This document shows positions 29,284 through 36,972 of a DNA stretch of 49,865 nucleotides, piece after piece. The stretch's first letter is position 1. Every line of letters begins with the position of its first letter. The notes beneath the pieces were generated by a model. It was given only the letters and a program-made list of their open reading frames with translations. It was not told the DNA's origin and did no database searches. The stretch lies in contig DATLAN010000562.1 in NCBI GenBank assembly GCA_035527455.1, forward strand, positions 1-49,865, in the 5' to 3' direction. Made by a program: the position numbers and the translations under genes. This stretch comes from DATLAN01 sp035527455. Lineage in GTDB: Bacteria; Planctomycetota; Planctomycetia; Pirellulales; Thermoguttaceae.

Positions 29284-30501
29284 ATGACGAAATCGAGACG
29301 CGAAGTGACCCGCCGGCGCTTCCTGCAGAGTTCGGCGGCGGGGGTGGTGGCGGTGACGATCGTGCCGCGCAACGTGTTGGGCCAGGGCGAAACGCCCCCC
29401 AGTGAAGAGATTGGCGGCGCGCTGATCGGTTGCGGCGGCCGCGGCGGCGGGACGTTCGGGTGCCTCGGCCCGGGTGTCCGCCGGCTGGCCTCGTGCGACG
29501 TGAAGTACAAGGACCGCTGCGACAACCAGACGTACTACGTCGACTTCCGCCGACTGCTCGAGCGGAAGGACATCGACGTGGTCGCCATCGCCACCCACCC
29601 CGGCTGGCACGCCCTGATCTCCATCGCCGCCATGGAGGCCGGCAAGGACGTGGTCTGCGAGAAGCCGATGTGCCGATTCATCGCCGAAGGCCGCGCGGTG
29701 GCCAACGCCGAGAAGCGATTCGGCCGCGTCTTCCAGACCGAACGCAAAGGGGGCTACAGCCCGAACCTCGTCCGCAAGATCTTCGAGAGCGGGCTGCTGA
29801 AGAAGTGCGACTCGGTGCTCGTGCGGCGCGGCGGCTTCAAGGTGAAGGGCTGGAGCGGCATGGTCAAGTACCAGGTCCAGGAAGTGCCCGAAACCCTCGA
29901 CTGGAACATGTACTGCGGACCGGCCCCGTTGCGGCCGTATCAGGGGCATCGCTTCGGCGGAACCCACCGCGGGTACTGGGACTACGAGGGCGGCGGGCTG
30001 TCCGACATGGCCCACCACCACCTGCACGGGCTGGCCTACCAGTTCGGCCGCGACCTGACCTCGCCGGTCGAGGTCATTCCCTACGCCCCGCCGGTGCATC
30101 CGGAGTGCTGCGGCCTCTGGGGCTGGTGCGAGTTGAAATACGCCGACGGCTTCACCTTGGTGCTCGACAGCGGCGAATGGGGCGAGCCGTACCCGGGCAA
30201 GGACCAGCACCTCAGCGAGGCCGACCTGCTCGGCTTCTTGAGCGAGGAGGATCGCAAAAAGCTCGACGAAATGCCCGATCCCCAGCGGCAGCCCTTCTTC
30301 GAAGAGGCGATCCACACGCGAGTGCCGACCGGCGGCAACGCCGAGCGGTCGCACCGCGTGGCCACGATCTACCACCTGGCCAACGTGGCCTTCCGCTGCG
30401 GACGGCCGCTGAAGTTCGACCCCGATACCGAGCAGGTCATCGGCGACGAGGAGGCCAACCGCCTGGTCAACCAGCCAATGCGCGCACCGTGGCGCCTCTA
30501 G
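29284..30501 (+). CDS. Tat-exported Gfo/Idh/MocA oxidoreductase (paralogue 2)
   Basis: The 405-residue product has TRRRFLQSSAAGVVAV at its N-terminus (Tat signal), the Rossmann motif LIGCGGRGGG, the CEKPM motif, and the same A-P-W-R-L end as paralogue 1. Long blocks are near identical between the two (for example HPGWHALISIAAMEAGKD), so this is a tandem duplication; the centre and the loop before the C-terminus have diverged, which suggests different substrates. Confidence 0.95.
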   Translation: MTKSRREVTRRRFLQSSAAGVVAVTIVPRNVLGQGETPPSEEIGGALIGCGGRGGGTFGCLGPGVRRLASCDVKYKDRCDNQTYYVDFRRLLERKDIDVVAIATHPGWHALISIAAMEAGKDVVCEKPMCRFIAEGRAVANAEKRFGRVFQTERKGGYSPNLVRKIFESGLLKKCDSVLVRRGGFKVKGWSGMVKYQVQEVPETLDWNMYCGPAPLRPYQGHRFGGTHRGYWDYEGGGLSDMAHHHLHGLAYQFGRDLTSPVEVIPYAPPVHPECCGLWGWCELKYADGFTLVLDSGEWGEPYPGKDQHLSEADLLGFLSEEDRKKLDEMPDPQRQPFFEEAIHTRVPTGGNAERSHRVATIYHLANVAFRCGRPLKFDPDTEQVIGDEEANRLVNQPMRAPWRL

Positions 30502-30505
30502 ATCA

Positions 30506-30570
30506 CTGAAAACTGACAACTGATAACTGACAACTGATAACTGACAACTGATAACTGAAAACTGAAAACC
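30506..30570. repeat. AACTGA/AACTGAT short tandem repeat
   Basis: About eight units of AACTGA(T/C/A) lie immediately after the stop of paralogue 2 and before the ribosome site of the HEAT gene. The same unit recurs at 33677-33711. Confidence 0.9.
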
Positions 30571-30584
30571 CGAGGAACATAATC

Positions 30585-31427
30585 ATGGCAGTATCCGAAC
30601 AACTCAAGCAGTTGGTGGACCAGATGCCCGACGCGGACAGTCGAGGCATGTACACCACCGATATCGACAAGGACAAGATCGAAAAGGCGGTCGCCGAGAT
30701 CGCCAAGGGCGGCCGGGAGAACGTCCTGGGGCTGGTCGAGATGCTCGGCGAGCCCGGCAGCGAGGAGGACGTCAAGCCGCATTACGCCCTGCACTGCGTG
30801 GCCAATCACGCGCTGATCGCCGGCGACGAACGTGCCCGCAAGGAGCTTGCGGAGACCCTGGCCGGGCAGTTGAGTAACCCCGCCCTTTGGACCTACAACA
30901 GGGCCTTCCTCTGCCAGGAACTCCAATGGGTCGGGCACGGCGAGGCCAGCGCCGCCTTGGGCGCGTTGCTGCTGGACGAAGACCTGGTCGAGCCGGCCAC
31001 GATGGCGCTGACGGCCATTCGCGACGGCGCGGCCGAGCAGTTCCGCGCGGCACTGCCGAGGGCCCAGGGCAAGTGCCGGTTGAACGTCGTGCAGGGACTC
31101 GGCGCGGTCGAGGACCGGCAGTCGGTCCGTGCGTTGCAGCAGGCGCTGGGCGACGCCGATCGCGAGGTCCGCCTGGCCGCCGGATGGGGACTTTCGCGGA
31201 TGGGCGACGCCGGCTCGGTCGACGCGCTGCTGAAGGCGGCCGACGTGGAACCCGGCTGGGAACGGGTCGAGGCCACCAAGCACTGTCTCGTGCTGGCCGA
31301 AAAGCTGGCCGCGGCCGGCGGGAAGGATCAAGCGGCGAAGATCTACAGCCATCTTCGCGACACCCGCAAAGATCCCACCGAGAAATACGTCCGCGAGGCG
31401 GCCGAAAAGGCCCTGGCCGGCGCGTAA
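30585..31427 (+). CDS. HEAT-repeat protein
   Basis: The 280-residue protein has no signal peptide. After an N-terminal helical stretch it shows repeated helix pairs of HEAT/PBS-lyase type: ALHCVANHALIAG, S-V-R-A-L-Q-Q-A-L-G-D-A-D-R-E-V-R-L-A-A-G-W and similar units at about 30-residue spacing. It is likely a cytoplasmic scaffold. It follows the oxidoreductase pair on the same strand (84-bp gap) and may be cotranscribed with them. ATG 30585 follows GAGGAA. Confidence 0.9.
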   Translation: MAVSEQLKQLVDQMPDADSRGMYTTDIDKDKIEKAVAEIAKGGRENVLGLVEMLGEPGSEEDVKPHYALHCVANHALIAGDERARKELAETLAGQLSNPALWTYNRAFLCQELQWVGHGEASAALGALLLDEDLVEPATMALTAIRDGAAEQFRAALPRAQGKCRLNVVQGLGAVEDRQSVRALQQALGDADREVRLAAGWGLSRMGDAGSVDALLKAADVEPGWERVEATKHCLVLAEKLAAAGGKDQAAKIYSHLRDTRKDPTEKYVREAAEKALAGA

Positions 31428-31461
31428 GCGAATCCCGCCCCACGGGATTGCAGGAAAACAC

Positions 31462-31488
31462 GTTTAGCGGGCGGGCTTGCCCGCCGTT
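31462..31488. repeat. Palindromic repeat family B (copy 3)
   Basis: Reads GTTTAGCGGGCGGGCTTGCC; an inverted half-copy (CGCCCGCTAAAC) follows at 31530-31541. Confidence 0.9.
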
Positions 31489-31617
31489 GCGCGGATCGAG
31501 GAGCGCCGTTTCCGCAACGGTGGTCAACTCGCCCGCTAAACACTATTTTCTCCAACGCGAAACACTTCAGGTTGCCGTTGCGGTCCTTGCAGTGCAGCAG
31601 ACCCTTCGACAGGAAAG

Positions 31618-31680
31618 CGGGACAGTCATTACAGTCACCTATTATGAAGACCAGAAATAGGTGACTGTCCTGACTGTCCC
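31618..31680. repeat. Palindrome family D (copy 1, extended)
   Basis: GGGACAGTCA...TGACTGTCCC encloses an inner palindrome (CACCTATT...AATAGGTG) around GAAGACCAG. It is longer than the copies at 31929 and 32219 because of an insertion in each arm. Confidence 0.85.
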
Positions 31681-31729
31681 CGTTTACCGACACAACCTTC
31701 TTCCACGAGAAAACAAGCAGGAGTGCGCA

Positions 31730-31900
31730 GTGAATCGCACTTTCGGGTACTTGACTGTGGTTATTGGTATATACATTTCGATTAACGCCATACTTATGGG
31801 CCCGCGCGGCTTTGGAACGGGCCTTACGGGCGTTATTGGAGGCGCGATTGCGGGCTTGGTATGTATAGCGTGTGGTGTTTGGACCCTTTTTCGGTCGTGA
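31730..31900 (+). CDS. Tiny two-helix membrane protein
   Basis: The 56-residue product starts at GTG 31730, seven nt after AGGAG; the frame is open to 31661, but that part is repeat sequence. It has two hydrophobic stretches, YLTVVIGIYISINAILMG and VIGGAIAGLVCIACGVW, joined by a Gly-rich turn. It lies between two family D palindromes and is less GC-rich than surrounding genes, which fits an acquired cassette. Function unknown. Confidence 0.5.
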   Translation: MNRTFGYLTVVIGIYISINAILMGPRGFGTGLTGVIGGAIAGLVCIACGVWTLFRS

Positions 31901-31928
31901 CGCCAGTCCGAAAAGCGGGACGAAAAGC

Positions 31929-31972
31929 GGGACAGTCACCTATTTTGAAGACCAGAAATAGGTGACTGTCCC
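31929..31972. repeat. Palindrome family D (copy 2)
   Basis: GGGACAGTCACCTATTTTGA then AGACCAGAAATAGGTGACTGTCCC in pieces; 18-bp arms (GGGACAGTCACCTATTTT and its near complement). Confidence 0.9.
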
Positions 31973-31990
31973 GAATGGCACTGTTGACCC

Positions 31991-32191
31991 TCAAGTCATT
32001 TTACCACAACGGGTTGCAGCTTCCAGACGTTTTTTCAATTTGGCTCGCGGCTCGCGCATCAGGGCGTAGCGGTGGCGGCGGCGTTTCAGCACGCGGGGTT
32101 CGATGCGGCCGGGTCGGTCCGGCACCTCCAGCGTGGCAATCCGCTCGAGCAACGTCAAAACGCCCGCCGCCCCGTAACGGCCTGACGACAA
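31991..32191 (-). pseudogene. C-terminal remnant of an IS4-type transposase
   Basis: The 66-residue frame contains the basic tail of IS4-family DDE transposases: D-R-P-G-R-x-E-P-R-V-L-K-R-R-x-H-x-Y-x-L-M-x-x-P-R. No DDE catalytic region is present on either side, so only the last fifth or less survives. It sits between family D copies 2 and 3. Confidence 0.75.
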
Positions 32192-32218
32192 AAAGCGAAA
32201 AAGCGGGACAGAAAAAGC

Positions 32219-32262
32219 GGGACAGTCACCTATTTTGAAGACCAGAAATAGGTGACTGTCCC
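32219..32262. repeat. Palindrome family D (copy 3)
   Basis: Same 44-bp palindrome as 31929-31972, preceded by duplicated AAAAAGCGGGACAG. Confidence 0.9.
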
Positions 32263-32283
32263 CGTTTACAAAGAGACAAATGC

Positions 32284-32493
32284 TCAGGAATGACGAATGA
32301 CATAGAACGGTTCCTTGCCTTCTCGATGCGACGCTGAGAGACCTCGGAGACCTTGGGGCAACTCCCGAACTGCGTGCTTGACAGGCACTTCACCCCGACT
32401 CATAAAGAGGGGTTCTTCGGGCAATTTCATAGCTGCCGGGTGAAACAGCGGATTCAATTGCCCAAAGAGTACGAGTTCCTCTTCTCTATTCAC
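32284..32493 (-). CDS. Orphan ORF, possible gene fragment
   Basis: A 69-residue frame from GTG 32493; the same frame is open without a start to about 32590 and reads plausibly there (F-E-A-D-D-T-D-E-Y). Composition is lower in GC than the neighbours. It has no signal, helix or motif that I recognise. The plus-strand frame over the same bases is an alternative but runs into the next gene. It may be the 3' end of a lost gene. Confidence 0.3.
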   Translation of the reverse strand: MNREEELVLFGQLNPLFHPAAMKLPEEPLFMSRGEVPVKHAVRELPQGLRGLSASHREGKEPFYVIRHS

Positions 32494-32669
32494 GACCCTC
32501 GAAGACGTGGAGTCAGAGAAAAGGAACCCGTACTCGTCCGTGTCGTCAGCTTCGAAGGACCGGGAATTGAGCCAGAAAAATCACCGAAGAACGCAAGAAA
32601 ACCGTCCGCTCGCCACTCGAGGAGCGGCGTGCGGACGGCTGTGGACGCTTTCGGTTCCCGGACGACCGA

Positions 32670-33329
32670 TTATGCTTTCTTCTTTTCCTTTTCGTCCTTC
32701 TTCTTTTCCTTTTCGTCCTTCTTCTTCTCGTCCTTCTTCTCGTCCTTTTCAGGTTCCTCTTCCGCGAGGAGCTTGTCCGTGTCGGCGATCACGGCGGCGA
32801 CGGCCTTTTCGTCGAGTCCGCCCTCGGCGAAGACGTGCAGGGCCTTGACCTTCTTGCCCTGATAGAGGATGACCGCCACCGAGGTCTCGGCGGTCACGCC
32901 GAAGCTCTTCGGACCGTCGGCGTTGTCCTTAGGCACGATCAGGCAAGCGTTGGCGACTTCGTTCGCCTTGCCGAACTCGGCCGCCGCTTCTTGCAGGGCT
33001 TCCGGGTCGTCCCCCAGGAAGCCGACCAGCGCGGCCATCTGTTTGTCTTGGTTGTCGGCAACCACCTTGTCGAGCTTCTTGACCAAACTGGCCAAGCCGT
33101 CGTCGATCTTGCGTGCGAAGATCAGGGCGACGGGGCGTCCGCCCAGCTTTCATATGTAGCACAGGGTCTGGCCGACCTCCACTCCGTCCTCCGCGCCGCC
33201 GGCCTTGGTGACCTGAAACGCGCCGACCCCGTCGCCAACGCTCAGGCCCAAGCCCGGCTCCGCGTCCGCACACGACGTGGCGACCATCGCCATCGCCAGT
33301 GCGGCTGAAACCGACATCAGAGTTCTCAT
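32670..33329 (-). CDS. Secreted redox-like protein with in-frame TGA: selenoprotein candidate or nonsense-interrupted gene
   Basis: From ATG 33329 (AAGGAGGAG ribosome site 9 nt upstream) the frame encodes an export signal with a possible lipobox (ATSC at 17-20), then residues to C57-Y58-I59, a TGA at codon 60 (33152-33150), then K-L-G-G-R-P-V-A-L-I-F-A-R and about 150 more residues in the same frame to a Lys/Glu-rich tail of KDEKKKDEKEKKK type. Both halves read as one protein: I recall planctomycetal secreted homologues with L-C-Y-R-C-K/R-x-G-x-R-P at this place, which puts the TGA at the second Cys of CxxC. No other stop or frameshift exists over 220 codons. The rare ATA codon before the TGA is unusual. 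It is either Sec (CxxU) or a point-mutated pseudogene; the full span is annotated. Confidence 0.6.
33125..33144 (-). promoter_or_regulatory. Stem-loop just after the in-frame TGA (possible SECIS-like)
   Basis: Five nt after the TGA the transcript can form GGGC/GCCC, a bulged G, GACG/CGUC and a 3-nt CCC loop. The loop lies about 14 nt from the TGA and lacks the usual leading G unless the closing pair opens, so it is a marginal bacterial SECIS. High GC makes such hairpins common. Confidence 0.2.
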
Positions 33330-33709
33330 CAGGATTTCTCCTCCTTGGTAAAGAAGACCCGCTTCTCCGAAAGACGCTTCCGGAAAAACGCCACCGTAAT
33401 CGATGAGCCTCCATTTTGACCGGGGCAAGAGACGACGGCAAGTCTTTGCAGCCGTGTGCCTCGCGTCGAAACGCCGGGAGCCCCCACAGCAGGACACAGC
33501 TATACCCTAAAGGGCGGTAGTTTCAGGGCGGTTCTGAGAAAACGGACTCGCTCCGTCGTGATGTCATTTTGCAGGCCGTCGAAAAGGGGACAGGCACCGG
33601 GCCGCACCACCTTCCTCGTGACCTTGGAGCGGAAACGCGGCCCAGAGCCAGTCCCCATTTTCGACTCGCCGCTCGCAACAACTGAAAACTGAAAACTGAC
33701 AACTGAAAA
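33330..33709. other. Intergenic region, 380 bp
   Basis: Contains family G copy 2 and an AACTGA-type tandem repeat; no gene seen. Confidence 0.6.
33578..33664. repeat. Inverted repeat family G (copy 2)
   Basis: GTCGAAAAGGGGACAGGCAC ... CCAGTCCCCATTTTCGAC; centre diverged from copy 1. Confidence 0.85.
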
Positions 33710-33711
33710 CT
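33677..33711. repeat. AACTGAAA short tandem repeat abutting a stop codon
   Basis: Four to five units of AACTGAAA/AACTGAC run into the stop codon of the NagB-like gene. Same unit as at 30506-30570. Confidence 0.85.
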
Positions 33712-34642
33712 AATGCATCTCCGCCGCCACCGTCCCGATGGCCGGGCGATAGAAACTGAACCGGACGTCGGGGTGATCGGCCAAGAGCGACATGGGCACC
33801 GAGGCGTCGGGGATCTTCTTCGAGATCATCAGCGTGGTCAGCCGCATGCCGAACGGGTTGTCGTGAACGCCCGGGTGCCAGATCGAAACCCGCTGGGCCT
33901 TCCAGGTTTCCACCGGTCCGACGGTCGCCGCCTTGGTCGGCACCAAGGTGACCTGTCCGCAGCCGGAGGTCCGGGCGTTTTGGATCACGGTCATCGGGTG
34001 CAGTTCGGTGATCCGCGTCTTAAGTTTGCGGTATTCGGCCGGGCATGGCGGCGCGTCGTGATATTGGCCCGACCGGCGGGGTGGATCGTTGAAGGCCCAG
34101 TGCTTCACTTCGCCCTGTCCGCCCTGCATCACCAGACAGCGGACTTCGTCGAACCGGCGGCTGTAGGCCTCCAGATCGCCGACGGGGAAGTGCAAGTGAT
34201 CGTCCGCCATTCGCAGTTCGGGCCGGATCCGGTTGAAGCACAACTCCAGGTCGGCCCGCTTGAAGCTCAGCGGATGGGTCTCCGGCACGGCGTTGCCGCT
34301 GTCGTCCACCCATTCGTCCATGCCCCAGAAATGGGCGCTGCGGACGTCCAGTTCGAGTTCGTTGACCAGCCGGGCGACCAGCGGGAGCTGTTCGGTGGGC
34401 CCGATCGGACCGCAGATTCCGGCCGGATTGTCGTCGGTCGATTGCCTCCACGCGTTGACGTACTCCAAGGCTTCGGCCAGGTAGAACTCCTCGATCGTGT
34501 CGTACATCACCACCGTAAACCCCGGCCGCGACATCTGGGCCAGATCGTCGGCGGTCAGCCTCGCCGCGTCCTCGCAGATGTTCGCATCCAACGTGGTGTA
34601 ATCCCACCAGTCCGGCGCGACCTTGCTGATAGCTCGGGCCAT
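33710..34642 (-). CDS. NagB/6-phosphogluconolactonase-fold protein with altered active site
   Basis: The 310-residue protein resembles glucosamine-6-phosphate deaminase: a F-x-x-M-D-E-W motif with D109 at the position of E. coli NagB Asp72, then GGQGEVKHWAFNDP at 174-187 where NagB has GGVGNDGHIAFNEP. Thus His143 is kept (H181), but Asp141 is Val179 and Glu148 is Asp186. The C-terminal S-K-K-I-P-D-A-S-V-P-x-S-x-L-x-x-H-P-D-V matches NagB. It is longer than NagB (about 265). Either the substrate or the reaction has changed. ATG 34642 follows AAGGAG. Cytoplasmic. Confidence 0.85.
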   Translation of the reverse strand: MARAISKVAPDWWDYTTLDANICEDAARLTADDLAQMSRPGFTVVMYDTIEEFYLAEALEYVNAWRQSTDDNPAGICGPIGPTEQLPLVARLVNELELDVRSAHFWGMDEWVDDSGNAVPETHPLSFKRADLELCFNRIRPELRMADDHLHFPVGDLEAYSRRFDEVRCLVMQGGQGEVKHWAFNDPPRRSGQYHDAPPCPAEYRKLKTRITELHPMTVIQNARTSGCGQVTLVPTKAATVGPVETWKAQRVSIWHPGVHDNPFGMRLTTLMISKKIPDASVPMSLLADHPDVRFSFYRPAIGTVAAEMH

Positions 34643-34698
34643 GGTTCGTCTCCTTGAAGGGCCGTCGAATAAGGAATCCGCCGTTTTGCCGTTTAGCC

Positions 34699-34813
34699 GT
34701 TTAGCGGGCGGGCTTGCCCGCCGTTGTGGAAACAGCGTTTCTTTGCTTCAGCAACGGCGGGCAAGCCCGCCTGCTAAACATAGTATAACGGCGGGCAAGC
34801 CCGCCCGCTAAAC
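34699..34813. repeat. Three family B palindromes in a cluster
   Basis: Copies at 34699-34725 (one orientation) and 34752-34779 and 34787-34813 (the other). They fill the gap between the NagB-like gene and the PBP2 gene. Confidence 0.9.
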
Positions 34814-34855
34814 ATAGTGCATGGAACCTAACGGCGAAAGACGCAGTGTCCCATC

Positions 34856-36919
34856 CTACAACATCCCCAGTTCCTGCATCTTCATCACCAGCCGCTTGGC
34901 GACCGGTCCGGCCGCCGGGGCGGCATCGCCGGCGTGCTCCAGGACGACGACCAGCACGAGCTTGGGCTGCTCGGCGGGCACGTAGCCGGCGAACCAGGCA
35001 TGGTCGGCGCGGTCTGTGCCCGTTTCGGCCGTGCCGGTCTTGCCGGCGACGGCGACGGTTTCCAGGTAGACCGTGCCATGGGCCGTCCCTTTCGGATCGC
35101 TGACCACGCGGTCGAGCCCGGCACGGACGGCTGCCAATGTCCGCGGCGAGAGATTCTCGACGCAGCGCGGCGGCGTGACTTCGATCGGATCGTCGGCCTC
35201 GGTGGTTGTCCCTTCGCCTGCCTCTTCCGGCAAGCCTAAGCCGCTGACCAGGTGCGGCGTGACCAACTTCCCGCCATTGGCCACGGCCGCCATCATGCGC
35301 AGGACTTGCAGCGGGGTGGCCGTCAGCGAACCCTGCCCGACGGCCAACGACTCGGTGTCGCCGGGCCGCCAGTCGTGGCCCTCGCGATCGCCGACGGTCT
35401 CGGGCGTGGGCAGCCGGCCGGCCGCTTCCGCGGGAAGGTCGACGCCCGTGGGCCGGCCGAATCCGAACCGGCCGGCCCAATCGACCAGCGGCCCGGCTCC
35501 CGACGCTCCGGCGTGGTGGAAGAAGTAGACGTTGCAGCTATAGGCCAGCGCGTCGGCGAGCGTCACCTCGCCGTGGCCGATGCCGTGGCGACGGAAGATC
35601 TGGCACCGCTGACGATCTTCCTGGCGCAGGTAGCCTTGGCAGAAGAACGATGCCTCGGGATCGATTTGGCCGCTTTCGAGCAGGGCCACGGCCGTGACCG
35701 TTTTGAAGACCGAGCCGGGCGGCAGGGCCATCTGGCAGGCGCGGTGAAAGAGCGGCTTGGCGGGGTCGGCCAACAGTTCGGCCAGTTCGGTGCCTTGGCC
35801 GCGGACGAACCGGTTGGGATCGAATCGCGGCGCCGAGGCGCACGCCCGAATCGCCCCGTCATGGACGTCCATCACCACGATCGCCCCGCCGGCCGGTTCG
35901 GACGTCTCCGGGCGAATCTCGCGGCGCTTGAGCGCGTCGTCCAACAAGGTCTCGGCGGCCTGCTGCAATCGCGAGTCGAGCGTGAGGATCAGGTCGCGTC
36001 CCACGCCCGGCTCGCACCGCCGATGGGTCGAGATCGGCTGGCCGCCGTGGTCCGTCAGTTCCACGGCCACGCCGCGATGCCCTCGCAGAAGCGGCTCGTA
36101 ACGGTGCTCCAGTCCCGTGCGACCAACGTAGTCCTCGGCATGGTATCCGCCGCCAGCGTCGTCTTGCTCCAGTTCCTCCTCGGTCACCGGGGCCAGGTAT
36201 CCCAGCACGTGGGCGGCCAGCGGTCCGTGGGGATACACGCGTCGGGTCCGCTGGAGGATCTTCACGCCGGGGTATTGCTCGGGGTGTCCCTCGATTTCGG
36301 CCACGGCGGCCGGCGAAACGTCTTCGGCCATCACGTGGTAGTCGTACTGCTCGGCCACGGGCTCCCAGGCCGGCGGCGACTGGTCCGGCTCGCCTTGCAG
36401 GGCGTCGAGCAAGATCTCGCCGAGGCGTCCCAGAACCGAATCCGACGACGGCTCCGACGGCGTCTGCGGCTCGGCGGCTTGCAGTCGGCGGCGATTGTGG
36501 CTCTCGGCGATCCGCTCCACCCGAAGCTGAATCCGTGTCGCCCGGGCGTTCCACGCATCGAGCGAGAGGCCGCACAGCCGGGCCAGACGATCGGACCAGT
36601 CTGCATCGACCGATCCCGCCGTCAGATACCGATAATGGACCGCCAGCACCGAGACCTCGCGGTCGCAAGCCAGCATGGCCCCATCCCGGGCAAGGATGCA
36701 TCCGCGCCGTCCCGGCAGGCTTCTCTCCCGCGCCACGGGTCGCGTCGCTTCGGCACGAAACGCCGCCCCTTCGGTCAACTCCAACTGCACGGCCCGGCCC
36801 AACACCACCACCAGCAACAGGCCGAACCCGACCAGGCAGATCCCCAGCCGCCGCCGCGAATCGACGACGGCGTGGGGCTGGATCTGATCGGCGTGGAATC
36901 GGTGCCAGTCGAAGGGCAT
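34856..36919 (-). CDS. mrdA: Penicillin-binding protein 2 (class B PBP, transpeptidase)
   Basis: It cross-links peptidoglycan for cell elongation. The 687-residue product has a short cytoplasmic start, one membrane helix (about 25-47), the R-G-x-I-L-A-R-D-G motif of the PBP dimerisation domain, and all three transpeptidase motifs: Ser403 in PGSVFK, Ser461 in YSCN, and KTG at 627-629. It is slightly longer than E. coli PBP2 (633), with an insertion rich in Arg, Ala and Ser around 120-150. No Shine-Dalgarno precedes ATG 36919; the upstream 35 bp are a GATGAATnAGGAAT repeat. It is last in the MreB operon; rodA is not adjacent. Confidence 0.95.
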   Translation of the reverse strand: MPFDWHRFHADQIQPHAVVDSRRRLGICLVGFGLLLVVVLGRAVQLELTEGAAFRAEATRPVARERSLPGRRGCILARDGAMLACDREVSVLAVHYRYLTAGSVDADWSDRLARLCGLSLDAWNARATRIQLRVERIAESHNRRRLQAAEPQTPSEPSSDSVLGRLGEILLDALQGEPDQSPPAWEPVAEQYDYHVMAEDVSPAAVAEIEGHPEQYPGVKILQRTRRVYPHGPLAAHVLGYLAPVTEEELEQDDAGGGYHAEDYVGRTGLEHRYEPLLRGHRGVAVELTDHGGQPISTHRRCEPGVGRDLILTLDSRLQQAAETLLDDALKRREIRPETSEPAGGAIVVMDVHDGAIRACASAPRFDPNRFVRGQGTELAELLADPAKPLFHRACQMALPPGSVFKTVTAVALLESGQIDPEASFFCQGYLRQEDRQRCQIFRRHGIGHGEVTLADALAYSCNVYFFHHAGASGAGPLVDWAGRFGFGRPTGVDLPAEAAGRLPTPETVGDREGHDWRPGDTESLAVGQGSLTATPLQVLRMMAAVANGGKLVTPHLVSGLGLPEEAGEGTTTEADDPIEVTPPRCVENLSPRTLAAVRAGLDRVVSDPKGTAHGTVYLETVAVAGKTGTAETGTDRADHAWFAGYVPAEQPKLVLVVVLEHAGDAAPAAGPVAKRLVMKMQELGML

Positions 36920-36925
36920 AAGGAG

Positions 36926-36957
36926 GAATGATGAATCAGGAATGATGAATTAGGAAT
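36926..36957. repeat. GAATGATGAAT short tandem repeat at a gene start
   Basis: Two and a half units of GGAATGATGAAT(C/T)A lie between mreB and the PBP2 start, where a ribosome site would be expected. Confidence 0.8.
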
Positions 36958-36972
36958 GCGAGCCGCTTTGGG

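Larger units (their letters stand above)
31428..31729. other. Repeat-rich gap, 302 bp
   Basis: Contains family B copies at 31462 and (half) 31531-31541, and family D copy 1. No gene of its own. Confidence 0.7.

Noticed and set aside
32670..33095. Separate 141-codon gene starting at a TTG after the TGA
   Set aside because: No ribosome site, and the product would lack the export signal and the start of the domain; the frame is continuous with the upstream half.
32929..33441. 170-codon frame running through the TGA site in another phase
   Set aside because: Arg-rich, no similarity to either half of the protein; a +1/-1 frameshift explanation is not needed because both halves share one frame.
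35252..36931. 559-codon plus-strand frame
   Set aside because: Antisense of PBP2, which has all catalytic motifs on the minus strand.
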